Shown: positions 32,106 through 46,079 of the stretch, in pieces
Position numbering within the stretch: the stretch's first letter is position 1
How the letters are laid out: every line of letters begins with the position of its first letter
Assembly: GCA_028551475.1 (NCBI GenBank)
Contig: CM052360.1
Location: 12,326,501 to 12,390,500 of the forward strand
Source of the DNA: Casuarina equisetifolia
Taxonomy: Eukaryota > Streptophyta > Magnoliopsida > Fagales > Casuarinaceae
DNA length: 64,000 bases
Direction of reading: 5' to 3'
Notes under the pieces: model-generated
Told to the model about the DNA's origin: nothing
The model's input: the letters and a program-made list of their open reading frames with translations, nothing else
The model's database searches: none
Made by a program: the position numbers and the translations under genes

Positions 32106-32911
32106 TTGCCTTTCCGCGTGAAATTCATCATCATGTTGTAGGAATGCTCCAACCTCCCACATGTTCTTCCCCGCTGTTGGTCTCCACAAAAACCTTATTC
32201 CTCTCGCTCTCTTCAGGGTTAATCCCGGCGCTGGGAAACCGCTTGGAGACGATGAAGAACAAGAAATATTTTTCGAGGAGCGTCTTGAATTATGAAGCGG
32301 TAGAGTTAATAATGTTGTCTTGCATTAGAATCAGGAATGCTTTTCTACTGAAGAGGAATAAAAAAAGAACAAACAAATTGATAGTCAGACTTGTATGATC
32401 GATTCATTTTCAGAAAAGAATGCTCGGATAATCTCCTTACTTTTTTGAAAACCTCAAACGCGGGCAGTGGTGCATGGTAAGTAAAAGCCAGTGAAAGCGA
32501 CTGATTAATGCCCTTTCCTGAGGTGATAATGGGTCTAAAAACTGGTCACTGTCATTGTCAGCCCGAATTAACAAAACAACAGTGGGTGTGGGGGAGCGTG
32601 AGAGGGCATCTAGCAGGAAGAGAGAGAGTGAGGATTTGCAACTTTCTAAAAAGTATAAAGTGACAGAGAAATTAGAAATGCATTAATCTGGAGAAGAGGG
32701 AAGACAAACAAACACCCACACGGCTGATAAAAAAGGCCAAGTCCCATTAATCCACTGACTTTCTTTGTTCATCCACCCAAAATGACAGACATCCCCTCTT
32801 ACAAATTTCACTTTTTGTGAAACAAGTCTTTGCTTTCACACGCTCAATTCCTTCCATTAAAAAATTCTTACCGTACTGTAAGAACTAAGAATAATCCCCC
32901 AACATATTATA

Positions 32912-32944
32912 AACCCTCTCTCTCTCTTTCTCTCTGTCTCTCTG
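32912..32944. repeat. (CT)n-rich tract
   Basis: Imperfect CT repeat with a few interruptions. No gene association visible. Confidence 0.7.
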
Positions 32945-33150
32945 CCACATATATTCACCACAAAAACCCATCTCCTTTACCTGAGTACAAAATTTTTAAT
33001 ATTGTAACAAAAATCTACCTGAAAATCACTTCTTTTTTTTTTCCCTCTTTAGGACGCATCTCCTATCACAAATCTGCAAAAGATAGCACATTCCAAGCAC
33101 ATCAGCATTAGGGCCAGAAAAGCAGAAAAAGAAGATGCATCTCAAGGTCC

Positions 33151-34270
33151 TCAAGTATACGTACCATCATGTTTCTTCAGCAAGCTTCTTGCAAACAGGA
33201 GACAAATTACTAGAAACCCTACGCCAGCCGCCCCTCCTAATATTATAGCCACCGTCTTTCCAGTATTTCCTCCTGGACTCACAGTAATTACAACACATCC
33301 CGCGTCATTATCACACTAAATAACTAAACTAGTAAAGCAAAGCTCAAAAGAGCGAGTTGCTAATCTGACTCAGGACAGTAAAGCCCCGTAAGCTAAGATA
33401 CAATAGAGAGATAGTGATTAGTCTTAACTAAACTTGTGGGTAAAGCAAAGATTACAAAAACAGAGACAAAGAAGTGACTTTACCGGATGAAGATGAAAAT
33501 GAAGAAGATGATGAGGAGGAAGGTGAAGTTGATCTCGTAGGAACCCCATTCGGATAGTAACTATAACTGATAAAACACCTATGCAGATAGATTTGGCTTG
33601 AAATAGCGTTCCCACATTCAACCTGACCCTTCTGCGCAGCGCTTTTCACACAGTCTCCGCAATCTGAGTCCCCCAAATCTCCCTCACACTGCCCTAACAC
33701 ATACATGCCTTGATAGCTCGTGGTGTAGAACCCATGGCCGCTAACGACGCCGTTCTCCATCACCGAGAGCGCGGTGTCCCTTCTCTCCTCAAACCCACTT
33801 CCGGCCACGGTGGTCGACCCACAGGTCTTGTAGAGCAACTGCGTCCCTGAAATCTGAGCAAAACCAGAAACCTCATAGAGAATGTAGCAACCATATAGCT
33901 GGACTCTGGCGGCTATGACTTTGCCACACAGACTGTCAGTCATCTGGGGAAGTTTGCTAACACAGCTGTAGCATTCAGCATTGCTAAGGTCCCCCCTGCA
34001 TTGGAAAAGACCAGATATGGTGGCTTGGCCACTGCCAGAGGTGGTCTTGTAGAACCTGGACTTGGAAGACTGTGAAACCAGGGAACCAAAGAGGGCAGAG
34101 AGGGACTGAGCGTAAACCCCAGTTGGATCTGAGAAGGCCTGCTTTGCACAGCCCTTGTACACCAAGGCTGTGTAGTCAGTGGCAGATTCAGCAAGTTGGT
34201 TGAGTTCAAGACTGGTAAAGAAAACCAGAGAGAAAAGGAAAAACGAAAATGGTTTTGAGCCAAAACCCAT
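33151..34270 (-). CDS. plasmodesmata-located protein (PDLP), two DUF26 domains
   Basis: Type I membrane protein of plasmodesmata; the family regulates cell-to-cell transport and callose. Two exons, 34270-33484 and 33272-33151, give 302 residues, the normal PDLP length. A signal peptide covers residues 1-29 (FSFFLFSLVFFTSLELNQLA). The first DUF26 domain has C-x8-C-x2-C (CRGDLSNAECYSC) and the second CEGDLGDSDCGDC. A Ser-rich linker follows (about 248-262). One membrane span (VAIILGGAAGVGFLVICLLF) then leads to a short basic cytosolic tail, ARSLLKKHDG. There is no kinase domain, which separates it from the CRKs. A GTACGT after KKHDG could be a further splice donor, so the last three residues (TYT) are less sure. 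Confidence 0.93.
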
Positions 34271-37200
34271 TTGGGGTGTCCTGATATATCAAATCATGGC
34301 AGGTATTTGGGGTTTCTGAGAAGTGGGTTTTGGGTGAAACAGAGGAAAGGATCGAGCTGTGTTTTGATTCCTTGGTTTCTGTTGCTTTCTGCTGATAGGG
34401 TTTGGATTTCGGCTTTTGCTTTCTGCCTCGGAATTTTTTCCCTTTACCCCCTTTAGCTGAGCAGGGGCCGAGGGCAGGGTGAGATGTATGGCTTTTCCTC
34501 TCCACTAGCGGTACATTGTACTCCATTTGTCTGGTATAAAATAATACTTTTTATGGAATAGTGAACTATTTGTTGGGTTAAACTATGTAATAAATAAATA
34601 TTTGTATAGAATGAGAACAAAACGGCTTAAACAATAAATTAATGATCTGAAGTTGCAAGAGATATTCTCCGTGTAAGAAAGGTGTGGAGCGTGTGAACGG
34701 AAAGGAATCTGATCTGTATGCAGTTTGACTGAAGTACATCACGCTTCAACTATGGTTTGAGCCGTGAAATTCTAGCAAGTGACCCTTGGGTTGAATCATT
34801 GGGTTCTTCCTAATGTTCATCTCCTTCAAGCATTTAAGTTTATGGGGCCTCGTAATCTTCTATAGGTGCTGTCTCCTAAGAGTTGGGGCCTAGCATTTGT
34901 GCAGGAATTGAAATCCTCAGGATAACTTACCTATATCATTTATACAGTGTTTTACTCTTCGACAGAGCTCAGAGCTAGTGTATTGGTTTCTGGATTTGTA
35001 GGTAGACCTGTCTTGGTTCTTGTCCTGTTGCTCATTCCCAGACAACGCCTTCCAACAAAACTGTTTTCTGATAAACCTCGACGTTTTGAGGTTTCAAATT
35101 TGACTTAAATCGACCATAGTGGTTCAGATTTGAATCGGGTGTAAATCTGTTGTTTCTGTTGTTTTTTTTTTTTTCTAGTTGGTAAGTGCTGATTGGTTTA
35201 GTTGTCCTTTCAATGAATGTAATCGCAAGAGGACAAGAGAACCTTGTTTAGTCACTTTGTTTTTACTCTTCTGATGTACGAATTAAGCTGTATTCGGCCC
35301 ATGCTAACAGAGATTCTTTCAGCTTCTTCCTTTTTGGTTTCTTCTGTCTGGCCATACTTCTCGACGTGGTGGCATTGAAAGTAATGTTTGAAACCAGCAT
35401 CGGATGTGGTGCGTTGGCGCTGCATATTCCTTTTTATCTGGCTGCACGGCTGATCAAACGAATTGTTTGTAAGTTGTTTGAGAAAAAGCCTGGCTTTCAC
35501 TAGCTTTAACAGCCTTGGATTTTGAATTGGCATAGTTTAGTTGTACTATAATTGTGATGATTTCGAAAGAAGCACCTAGATTTTCATGCATGTGTTTCAA
35601 ACCAAAAAAAGAAGATAGCTACAACTAAGGAGAGTGCATGTTTGTTGAAGAAACAATGGCTTCTCTTTTAGACCCAAGAAACAATGTTGCCCGCCAAGAA
35701 AAATAAAAATTGGTCTGATGAGGATTCACTGCGTGGTGGTTTATTGGCAGATTCAAGATTAAGAGAAAGCTAAATTGTTAAAATTCGGTGTGTCCTATAT
35801 TGTGATAAATTGTATGTCGTACACATTCTCATGAGTTTTTTCAACATATAATATTGAGATTTATTAAAATGTTCAAAAGTTTAATTCAAAGGATAAGTTA
35901 ATAATTGAAAAGGTATTTTTTTTATTTAAACTTTATAATAAGAGATTGTATATTTCATGTAAAACTTTTTTTTTATATTAAACTCAAAATCACATAGGAT
36001 AGAGTAAATTTAACATTGATTTTAATACTATATTAAAAAAAATTAAACATTCAATCCAAAAATTAGCTCAACAATTAAAAAATATTTGTTTTATTTTAAT
36101 TTCACCACAAGGAATTTCATATTTGATATAAAAATTTTATTTTACAGACAAAATTCATATTTTAAGGAAAATATTTTTTTTTCAATTATGGATTGGATTT
36201 ATACATAAAGGTATTTACTTTTTAAGAGTCAAATTTTAAGAAAACACCATCTGTGTTCAAATCCCAGATATCCACGCAAAGCAAATTATGTTGTATTGTT
36301 TAGCTCTAAATTTAGATCACAGGATGCCTGGCTAACCACGTAAGTTTAAAAGAATAGTTCATATTTGTATGGTGAAAGATAGAGAAACAGGGCCCTGTGA
36401 GCATGAGTTTTTGCATTCATATTTCACCATACAATACTTGGAAAAACAATAAGAGAAAGTGAAACAAATAAATATTTTTTTTCTCTAAAAATTGTCTATA
36501 TATCGCCGAATTGATAAAAAGAAAGAGAAATCGATAACAGAGTGTATATATTTTTCTTTAGTCAAGAGAGGACACTCGTATTTCAACGTTTGCAGTGTCG
36601 GTGGCAGAGCTTTACTGGGACGGTACCAAAAGGAGTTGGGACTCTGATGCTCTTGCCTTCCTGGCTGCCTGCGACTGCTTCTGAACTCTACCTTCTGACC
36701 CAAACGAAAGAAGGCAAAACTCTTTCTTTGACCTGCTTTGGTGTTTCCTCTTTATACTTTCCGCCCATTCCAGGAAGAACTCATCCAAAAAGGAATCCAA
36801 GTTTGAAAAAGATCACATTTTGGAGGGAAAGGATGGCACAATTTCACATTTACTATTAACTGCGCTAGTCCTCATGTTTTGCTCTCTTTCTCTCTCTCAC
36901 TGAGTTCATCTACTTTCTTTTCTGTTCAATCTCTTGTGAAACATAGGAGAATTAATCTAATGAAACCCACCCTGCACGTCATGAAGCATAACCGATTTAA
37001 TCCCATCAGGCAATCGGCTCATTAGGAAAGATGAAAACTTTAGTCTTAAGACATGGACGGTCCTCAGCAAGACCTACCCTTTTTCTCTTATTCAATTCAT
37101 AGATGACTAGATGTTCCGGACTGGAAGTACGGGCCGAGGCACTTAGGCGACCAAGGATGCGGCTCGTCTGTACTTTGGTGTTTTTCCCTGTAATGGGCCA

Positions 37201-38800
37201 TCCACTTGGGTGGTGCCTTGTTTTGTAATCTACAATATATATGTTATGTACTTTATTTTCTTATGTAACTCCGTTGTAACGTAACCACAATGACCCTTGT
37301 ATAAAATGCTACCTAGTTGGTCATGGGGAGTATTGTCTAGTTGCTTATAGCTTGTTTGTCTAGCTTATTTGTAACTTGGATGATTCTCTGGTTCAATAAA
37401 GATGTATATTCAGACTGATGTTTGCGTGTGCTCTTTGTTCTGTGATCAACTTCTCTACAATATCGTATTGGGACTAACCAAATTGTCCCTTTGCGATTTT
37501 CAAGTAGTTTATTGAACGCTTAAAGACTGACCCAAATCTCCGTTGAGACCTAGGTGCCGCACAGATCTACCAAGACCTTGACACTAGATGCCACCACTAA
37601 GCATATGTCTAAGTGAGTATAAGTGTAATCGGATACCACCATTGCAAAAGTGAATTATGTCGTTTGCAGGTTGGAAGTTTTTCTCTCCCCAAATATTTAT
37701 ACATTTTCAAATTAGTTTCGAACTTAGGATCAAAGATCTTAAGCAACATCAGCTCCCAGTTGAGCTATGCACTTTTTAACTATTCTCATAATTCTGTGAC
37801 TCCCTCACATTAATTAAAAGTCCTAACCCTCCTACTTATGACTTATCTTTAAAAATCTTAATGTTTAAATGCTAATTACAAAATTACAACATTATAGACA
37901 CAATTTACGATTTTCATTAATTTGAACTTCATACTCAACTACTTTTTTGGTATTTATGTGTTCAAACCCTTATACTGGACGAAACCATGCTTTCCTATTA
38001 AAATTTATAAAGTAGCTACTTTCAAATCTTTGTAAAATTAAATTATTTAACTTGTTATATGTTTTTATCTATTAAAGGATTATTAATATAGGAATTTACT
38101 ACTTATAATTTTATGATATCACAGCAAAGATCTTGAATATGAATCCTGCCTAAATACACGTTGCAGTTATGGAACCCATTTAAGGAGAGTGTTATAGTAT
38201 AAATTGATTTTGATAAGATTAATACATAAAAATTTAAAACGTTTGTGTCCACACTGTATATAAGGGCTACCTACTATCTAATCCTCCCTTGTTTGGGAAT
38301 GTTGAAAAATAACATGTTGAATGATGGACGTCATCTTTTTGGTATGGTACCTATTATTACCTAAATATTAATTAACTTAATCACATCATTTAGAAAATAA
38401 TTCATGAAAAGGAATAAAGTAAGAAACCAAGAAAATAAGTAGAAATAAGGAAAAAAAATTGAGAAAGGTAGTCAAGAGCAACTCTTAGTGTAGCCTCAAT
38501 AAAAGTGGTTTGACCATCTTCATCCTATTTTTAATGATGATTGACCTACCTTATAATGCTTTAAGAGCAATTACATTATTTAATAACAAAAAAAGCAGTT
38601 GAAGCACCATTAGTATCCAAACTCAAGCAAAAACTAATCAAGAACAGTTTAGACATTCTTAACCCCCTCCATTCTCTCTTTCCATATAATTTTTGTTTTT
38701 CATTTTATGTCGTGTAAAGAAAATGAAGAAAATAAATATTTTTAATGTTAACTTAACAATGTGCAAGCACGCAAATGTGTCTCTTTCAATCATTTTTCTT
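34271..38800. other. gene-poor region upstream of PDLP
   Basis: Contains the PDLP promoter side (34271-35200) and scattered short open frames without domains (35252-35533 minus, 36485-36860 both strands). It also has an LTR-like segment at 37112-37459 (listed) and AT-rich sequence leading to the LINE. No gene supported. Confidence 0.5.
37112..37459 (+). repeat. LTR-like segment (promoter-and-polyA type)
   Basis: About 348 bp beginning TGTTCC and ending CTACA, with tataaaatg at about 37301 and caataaag at about 37394 in LTR-like order. No flanking 5-bp duplication matches (ctaga against atatc), no primer site follows, and no second copy is in the window. It may instead be the end of an unannotated transcript. 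Confidence 0.3.
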
Positions 38801-41800
38801 ATGAAGATCATTAATATGGAACATTAGAGGATCCCTCCAAAAAATGTATTACTTAAAAATGGTAGTCGAAAAATATATAATTCAATTTTTAGCTTTGTTG
38901 GATTTGAAGAAAAAAAGTATTCATTTGAGCAATGTAGCCAAGAGACTACAATTCCCTAATTTCAAACAATTTGCCTTAAGGAATACACACATTTGGGTCC
39001 TTTGAGAGGATCAAATCATAGTTGATTTTCTTGTTGTACATGCCAAACACGTGACTTTGGCTTTTCAAATGCAGGATCATTCATTTGTATTAACTATTGT
39101 TTATGCAAGTTATGATTGTCATATGCAAATGGCATAGTGGAATTCATTACTAGAGTTAGATATTAAAGACAAGCTGTGGATAATGGTTGGTGATTTTAAT
39201 ACAATTATGGATCAATTAGAAAAACATGGAAGCAAACTTTACTCTAGGAAGGCAATGGAGGACTTTTAGATTTCATCTTTGAAGTTAGAATTACTAGATG
39301 TTGGGTATAAAGGAGATCCTTTTACTTGATCCACAATGAGAAGAGTCAAAGGAGAACTTAAATAAGGTTGGACAAAGTGCTCAATATGGAGGCCCTAACT
39401 TTTTTTTCCCAAATCTTTGTTTACTATATCCCATAAAATCAGTCATATCACAACCCTTTATTACTATCATTAGCTAATGATAAAAGGTATTGTGAAAACT
39501 TCAAATTTCAAAGGCAATGGATCCGGGATCAATTCTTCACAACAACCATGGAAATTGAATGGTGTTCCTTCTAGTTAGACTCCCCATGGCACAAACTATA
39601 TAATTGCTTAAAATATGTGAAGAGGAAATTCATTATATGGAAGCAATAAATAATCGAGTTGGAAGATAAGATGAACAAACTAGAGAGAGAAATACAACTT
39701 GGATGGTAAGAGACCAAACATGTAGAACATAAGAGGGTTCATAAATAACTAAATAAATTGATTACACACCAATAAGGCATTTTAAGAGATAATGCAAGAG
39801 CTAAATAGTTAGAGTAAGGAGACCATAGCACTACTTACTTTCATGCATGCATTAAAGAAAGGAATTCACATGCTAAATGGAACTTTAGTCTATCAAATGG
39901 CACTTACACATCATATCTAGACACATTAGGTCCTCTTGCACTAGATTATTATTAACATATCCTTACTGAGACAACAACACATCTCTTATATATTTCAATA
40001 CATTGAGATTCTCCCTAAAAGAAAGAATACAAAGTGATTTATTAGATTACACACCTTAGTTGGTCACTAAAGACAAAATGGTGAGGTATGTAAGGAATTA
40101 CAATGGAAAGAGATATGGATGGCTATAAAAGGGTTCAACTTGGATGGTGCTTCGGACCCAAATGAATTCAATGGACATATTTATCAAGCAAGTGTAGTAA
40201 CTATAAAGGAAGACATCATGGCAGTGGTGCAAGATTTCTCTGGAGGCAACCCAATGTTGAAATGTATAACATCCATAATGATTGTTTTGATTCAAAATAA
40301 GAAAAATCCTATAATTCTTAAGGATTTGCAACCTATCAATTTATGTAATTTTAGCTATAGGATCATTGGCAAGATTCTAAATGACAAACTAGTTTAACTA
40401 TTACCCTTCGTGATATCGAAGAAATAATTTAGGTTTATACAAGGATAAGATATACATGAAAGTGTTACCATAGCATAGGATATGGTTAATGAATTGGATC
40501 ATAAGAATATTGCCAATATTACGATCAAGGTAAATGTGGAAAATGCCTATGATCATATGAAATGGAGTTTTGTACTAAAAGTATTGAAGTGATTTGCTTT
40601 TCTCACATGTGGATGATATGATATTTAAGTGCACATCAAATAATTGATTCTCTTTTTTGGTACAAGGAGCAAAATATGGTCTCTTCAAATTCATAGGAGG
40701 CATTAGACTCGGGGATCCTTTATCCCCAAACATTTTCATACTGGCCCAAGTTGCATTTAGTCAAAAGCTTAATTATCTTATAGAGATGACATTATGCATT
40801 AGCAAGTTTAAAAGAGATAATCATTTTTAGAGGGTCTCACATTTACTTTATGCCAATGATATGCTCATATTTATGAAGGGAAATCAATAGTTACTTAAGG
40901 GCATAAAGGCTCTTATATAGGAATATGAAGATTATAGTGGACAAAAGTTTGATGTGAAAAAAAAGGAGAGTAAAGGTTTTAACGAAGTTGAACCCAATTA
41001 AAAAAGGCATTATTAAACAGATTACACGCTTCACATTTGTAGACTTGCCAATCAAGTATTAATGCATTTCACTATTTAAAGGTAGGTGTCAAATCCATTA
41101 CTTTGATGAGATGGTGAAAATAGTGGCTAATAGAGTGCAAAACTATAAGGCTAAATTCTTATCTTATGAGGGTAAGTTGACATTGAAAAAAAGTATTCTA
41201 TCTTCCATACTTATTCATATTTTGTTTATTACTAAATTACAAAAAATGAGTATACAAAAGATTAACAGAATAATAGCCAATTTCATGTAGAGTAGTGGGG
41301 ATAGACATAATAGTTATTGGGTTGAATGGATAAGTACATGTATGCTTTTGGAAGATGGAGGTTTGGGAGTTCATAATCTAAAGTAGACTATACAAGGCCT
41401 TAAGACAAAGTTTGCATAGAGATTTATACAAGGACAGTCATTGTGGGCTTTCATTATATGATTGAAATATAAACATCCTATAAAGGTAATAAGAAAAGGC
41501 AAGAAGAATATATACTTGCATACATGGAAAATGGTTTTACCTTGAGTTAATTATGTGGATAAGTATAATAGATGGATTATAGGGGAGGGTAAATGTTTAT
41601 TTTGGAAGGATAATTGGCTTAAGAAGCATATCTAGTATCCTTTATGCTCACAACAAGACAACAATTAAAGAAGCTCTCCAAAATCATGACTTTATAAGGG
41701 AACTTTTGTCTAGTGAACAACAACATCAAGCCAACAAGATTATATGAAGTCAAGATCCCAATTAGCTTATTTGTAATTTAAGTGCTTTTGGTGAATTTTA

Positions 41801-42860
41801 AGCCTCCATGGTATACCATAATCGAAAAATAAAGAAAAAGTAATTTTGGCAAAGTTTCTGTGGAATAAGGTAGTATCTCTCAATGTTGGTCTATTTATAT
41901 GGAAGTTTATTCATTATGAAATCCCTATGAAATGCAACATGGAAGGGAAAGGAATACAAATAACTTCTAAGTGTTTATTGTGAAAGGGCCTAAAAGGAGA
42001 TTATGAATCATCTCTACATGCACAACATGTTAGCACAACGGATTTAAAAGTTATTTGGTGACATACTTCAAGTACCAATTTGATTTAATTTTTTTAATCT
42101 TATTTTTTCGTGGTATTCAAAGGCATCATGGCATAACTAGAGACAAGCTATTATCACTATCTTGGATAGTATTATTGTGGGGGGAGATTTGGCTGGCTAG
42201 GAATTCAACAAAATATAATGGTAAAAGCATGTCCTTATACAAATTAAAAAGGATTTGTCCATTCTTATCCAAGTCAAGGTTTAGGTAAGTTTTTTTATCA
42301 AGTCTCATTATGTTCGTTAAAAATTCATGTGGCTCACCTTCCTTTCAAAAGAGGAATTTGGGTCCAAGAGGCAACCTCCATTAGTGGGAAAATACAAGCT
42401 AAATACATACAATCAAGTATCATGGGATAGAATGCTAGATGGGGAATACTAAGAAATCATAATGAAAACATCATCATGACTTTCTCACTCGAGCTAGCAC
42501 GAGGTAGTAATACGAATGGTAAAGCCTATTCCTTGTTAAAAGGGCTTAATATATGCCAAGAATAGAACCAAGTACCCTATATCATTGAATTAGATTTTTT
42601 TTTTTATCTACTAGTGTCTACCTAGAAAATGGAGGATTCCTTGAAAACTAGAATATGTCATTCATCAATGTACATCCTTAATTTTAGCATATGACAAGTG
42701 CAACATATATATTGAGAAGGAAATGTAGTCATTGATTGTCTTGTTAATCATGGGCATGCAGTCTAAAATGTGAGACTATTTGAACATACTAGGTCACTAC
42801 CTCACCCATGTCATGTTGTTTTCATGAAGGATCAATTAGGATCAATTAGGATTAGGTGAT
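38801..42860 (+). mobile_element. decayed LINE (non-LTR retrotransposon) with EN, RT and RNase H remnants
   Basis: Plus-strand ORF2 remnant, broken by many stops and frameshifts, with motifs in canonical order. The start is MKII, then a shifted N-x-N-I-R-G at 38801. The endonuclease has LWIMVGDFNTIMDQLEKHG (about 39170-39230) and LLDVGYKGDPFT. The RT has KNPIILKDLQPINLCNFSYR then IIGKILN (about 40300-40380), VENAYDHMKWSF, GGIRLGDPLSPNIFIL (about 40697) and LYANDMLIF (the YADD box altered to YAND, about 40850). SSGDRHNSYWVEW and LEDGGLGVHNLK (about 41290-41385) follow. The RNase H-like end has WGILRNHNENIIMTFSLELA, then KAYSLLKGLNICQE (about 42437-42565), and a later YEGN-like 'EGNVVIDCLVNHGHA'. 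RNase H at the 3' end is known for plant L1-type LINEs. Inactive. Confidence 0.88.
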
Positions 42861-43409
42861 TATAGGTCACCATAGAGTTAAGCGTATATGCTGCGTAATG
42901 TATTTCATATTTTCTTTTTTATGTTTTATGTTGTAGCTTGATATATAGGTTGTTGCCCTTTTAAAGGATTAGTTTATATCTTATCTTTTATACTCATTCA
43001 ATGTATGGTTATTATACTTTAGTCTTGTTGTTATTAATAAAATTTATTACTCTAGTTTTTTTCTTAAAAAAGAAATGCACACATGTCAAATTTTAATTAG
43101 ATACATGTAACAAATTTTATGTTGTTTCCATGAAGGATCAATTAGGATTAGGTGATTATAGGTCACCATAAGGTTAAGTGTATATACTGCCTAATGTATT
43201 TCATATTTTCTTTTTTATGTTTTATATTGCAACTTGATATATAGGTTGTTGCCCTTTTAAAGGATTAGTTTAATCCTACCCTTTGTACTTATTCAATGTA
43301 TGATTATTATATTTTAGTCTTGTTGTTATTAGTAAAATTTGTTGTCTTAGTTCTTTTTTCCTTAAAAAACAAATGCACACATGTCAAATTTTAATTAGAT
43401 ACATGTAAC
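42813..43409. repeat. tandem duplication (about 300 bp x2) of the LINE tail
   Basis: Unit 1 (about 42813-43111) and unit 2 (about 43119-43409) share the sequence from atgttgtt.tcatgaaggatc to gatacatgtaac. They differ by point changes and by a 10-base internal repeat (atcaattagg) present only in unit 1. Each unit joins LINE 3' sequence, an A-rich stretch (cttaaaaaa) and what may be host flank. Confidence 0.85.
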
Positions 43410-45989
43410 CATAAACGAACATTTTGTTGGCCATTGTTAAAAAAATTAACAAGAGTAATATAATAGCAATACATGGTTCAAGTAACAATTTAATGCTCTT
43501 ACAATTTAAAGAAACAGTCAAACAAAAATCTGACTCTATTTTTATAAATCATTAACCCGTCATTACAAATTATTAAATTAGAGGTTTGGAACGGTTGTCT
43601 TACGTTTATTAAGGAGTACATTAAAATTTCAGTTTAAATATAAAAAGATACCATCATTTATTACTTTAAGATTTTAAGATTAATATAAATTTACAATATG
43701 AAATTAGAGCTTAAGTTTTTTCTAACACACTTATAAATTGTGCTTAACACTACATATAGTTGTATTCAAATTTAAAACTCAGGTGGTAAAGGAGCATGTT
43801 AATTGTTAAAAATCTCAAATTGCATAATAACTGGGCAAATCTATTCACCAAAAGAATGATAAAGCAACATAAAATGGTCTTTATACAATGGCCAATACAT
43901 ATGTTTGTTTATCTTTATTTCTTGTGGGGGGAATAGGTAACTCCAGACAATAAATGCATCACTTTTAACATAACCTTTCACATTAATTATGTGGACTAAT
44001 ATCCCCCGTTGGTAAAGAGTCTATCTTTTGTAACCTTAAAATTTCGAAATGGGCGTTGGTTTATAACTCAAACCACTATCCCACCGTTACCACTCTTGGG
44101 CAATTTTAGTGCAAAACAACCCCTTTATATATCTTCAATAAGTAATAATTAATATAGTTATACATTTAGAGCGTAGAAATATATGATCATTATCACATTT
44201 GTAAGCCGAAATATTCGAATTAAAACAAATATTATAACAATAAATGTTGAATCTTGCATCTACCCAGATGAAAAGCCATGTGCACAGATTTTTTCTTCTC
44301 ACTTGATTGCCTTCTGGTGGACTCTTCATTGTTGCAAATGAGAAGGAAAATGGGGCATCGTCAGCCACGCTGCATGTTGGGTGGAAGCATGGGCGAGATG
44401 TGGTTGTGACATTATAAAGTTGCGAAATTCCAGCCGAAGAAAGGTTGAGAGAACGTGACGATACTGCTAGCTGCTGTTTCTGACATGAAGAAGAGGATAA
44501 TAAAAACCCGTATGCTGTGTAGATCCTGCATATTGTGGCATGTGACATAGGGCGGAATTGGTACCAGGAGATCATGCTGTTCCTAAATATGTGAGAGGAG
44601 ACAAACAAGGAAAGACATCTTATGGGCTCCCACCAACCCATAAGATGTTGTTGGTGAGATGTTGTATCTCAGCAACCTAATTTACACGAGTCATCTTCAA
44701 TGAGGTTTTTGAAGGAGGACTACAACTTATCTAAAGAAAATTAGGTTAAATAAGTTAATTAAAAAATTATATATTCATCAGATATTCAAATTTTTTTTTC
44801 TTCTTTTGGGTTTCCTTCAATTCCTAAAAGTAAATATGCAGTTTGATAGAAAGTACTGCAAGGATTACCGAGTACTTAGACAATGAGCTGTATGTATTTG
44901 TAAGTGTACAGCAATGACTTAATTTTAGAATATCTATTCGTACCTAGAAGTAGATTCAAGAACGTGAAAATTATTTCTTATATATTGAATATTTTCAAGT
45001 AAAATTTAAATGGTACAAAACTTATCATATCATTTTTAATATGCCATGTTATAAACAGTTTTGAATTGTAAATTTTGTATGTAAAAGTTATCATCTCTTA
45101 AACTTGAATTATAATATTATATTAAAAAGTCAAATCTAGCACAGGTTTCCATTTTTTTTTTTTGAGAGAATGAAGGTAGAAGAGCTTTCTTAGTCAGGGT
45201 TTGGCTTAAAAAAAACACCACTGATCCAACTCTAACCCATTTTCTATAAGGTTGCCTTGACTTACTTAAAAATTATTAAACATAAAAAAAACTATTATTT
45301 AGACAATATAGTACTTTTGCAATACTAGTGCAACACCACTTATAGTAGCTTTCGGAAAGCTTTCGATTTGGATTGATCTTTGTTAACTATGAACCAAGTA
45401 GCAAAGATATTGGCATTTTCTATAATTTTTAAGTTAAAAGTATTAAGATATTTATTATTTAACTAAAAAGTTAACTCACAAATTGGTAAAATTCATTATC
45501 TAACAAGTAGAAATCTTAACATATTCCTTAATAATATAAAATTCATTACATATACCTTAAAACATGTCTCATAGGGCTGATCAAATTACTAAATTATTAT
45601 AGTATTAGGATAATGCGTAAAGTCAAACCAATGGGAGTCGTAAGATGCTAAGTAAAATCATGTCTCTAAATGTTAAAAGTCTAGTATATTTAATTTAAAA
45701 TTTGAATTAAAAATTGTTAAAAAATATTCTTCTATAAGTAAAAATATTTATAGATTTCTTAATTATTTAATAATAATTGACTACATCAACCAAAAAAAAA
45801 AAAAACAGCAACAACAATCGAACTCAAAATAGGATTCTGTATTGGCGTAAAAACCAACACGTCTGACCAACATCACAGCAAAAGTAAGAAAGAAGCCAAA
45901 CTGTCGTACTCAAAGAAAATACAACCTTAACAGCACCACAAACCCAAAGAAAATAAAAATCAAACTTATTTGACCCCCAAAATCTAAAA

Positions 45990-46079
45990 GACATTATGAG
46001 AAGATCATAACCACTAAAATGTATTATGAGAAGATTATAACCACTAAAAGACATTATGAGAAGATTAAAACCACTTTCT
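45990..46079. repeat. 30-bp tandem repeat, 3 copies
   Basis: Three near-identical 30-base units (core attatgagaagat.ataacc) starting at 45990, 46020 and 46050. Minisatellite; no gene effect visible. Confidence 0.9.

Larger units (their letters stand above)
31024..33150. other. intergenic region between DYW PPR and PDLP genes
   Basis: Promoter of the PPR gene on the left, AT-rich middle, a possible copia scrap at about 32000-32100 (listed), and a (CT)n tract at 32912-32944. PDLP 3' UTR is expected near 33150. No intact gene. Confidence 0.55.

Noticed and set aside
35252-35533. 93-codon minus-strand frame
   Set aside because: No domain and no splice context; likely chance.
44135-44641. 168-codon open stretch on the minus strand
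   Set aside because: No recognisable family, mixed Ser/Cys-rich composition, isolated in AT-rich sequence. Could be a decayed exon but nothing supports it.
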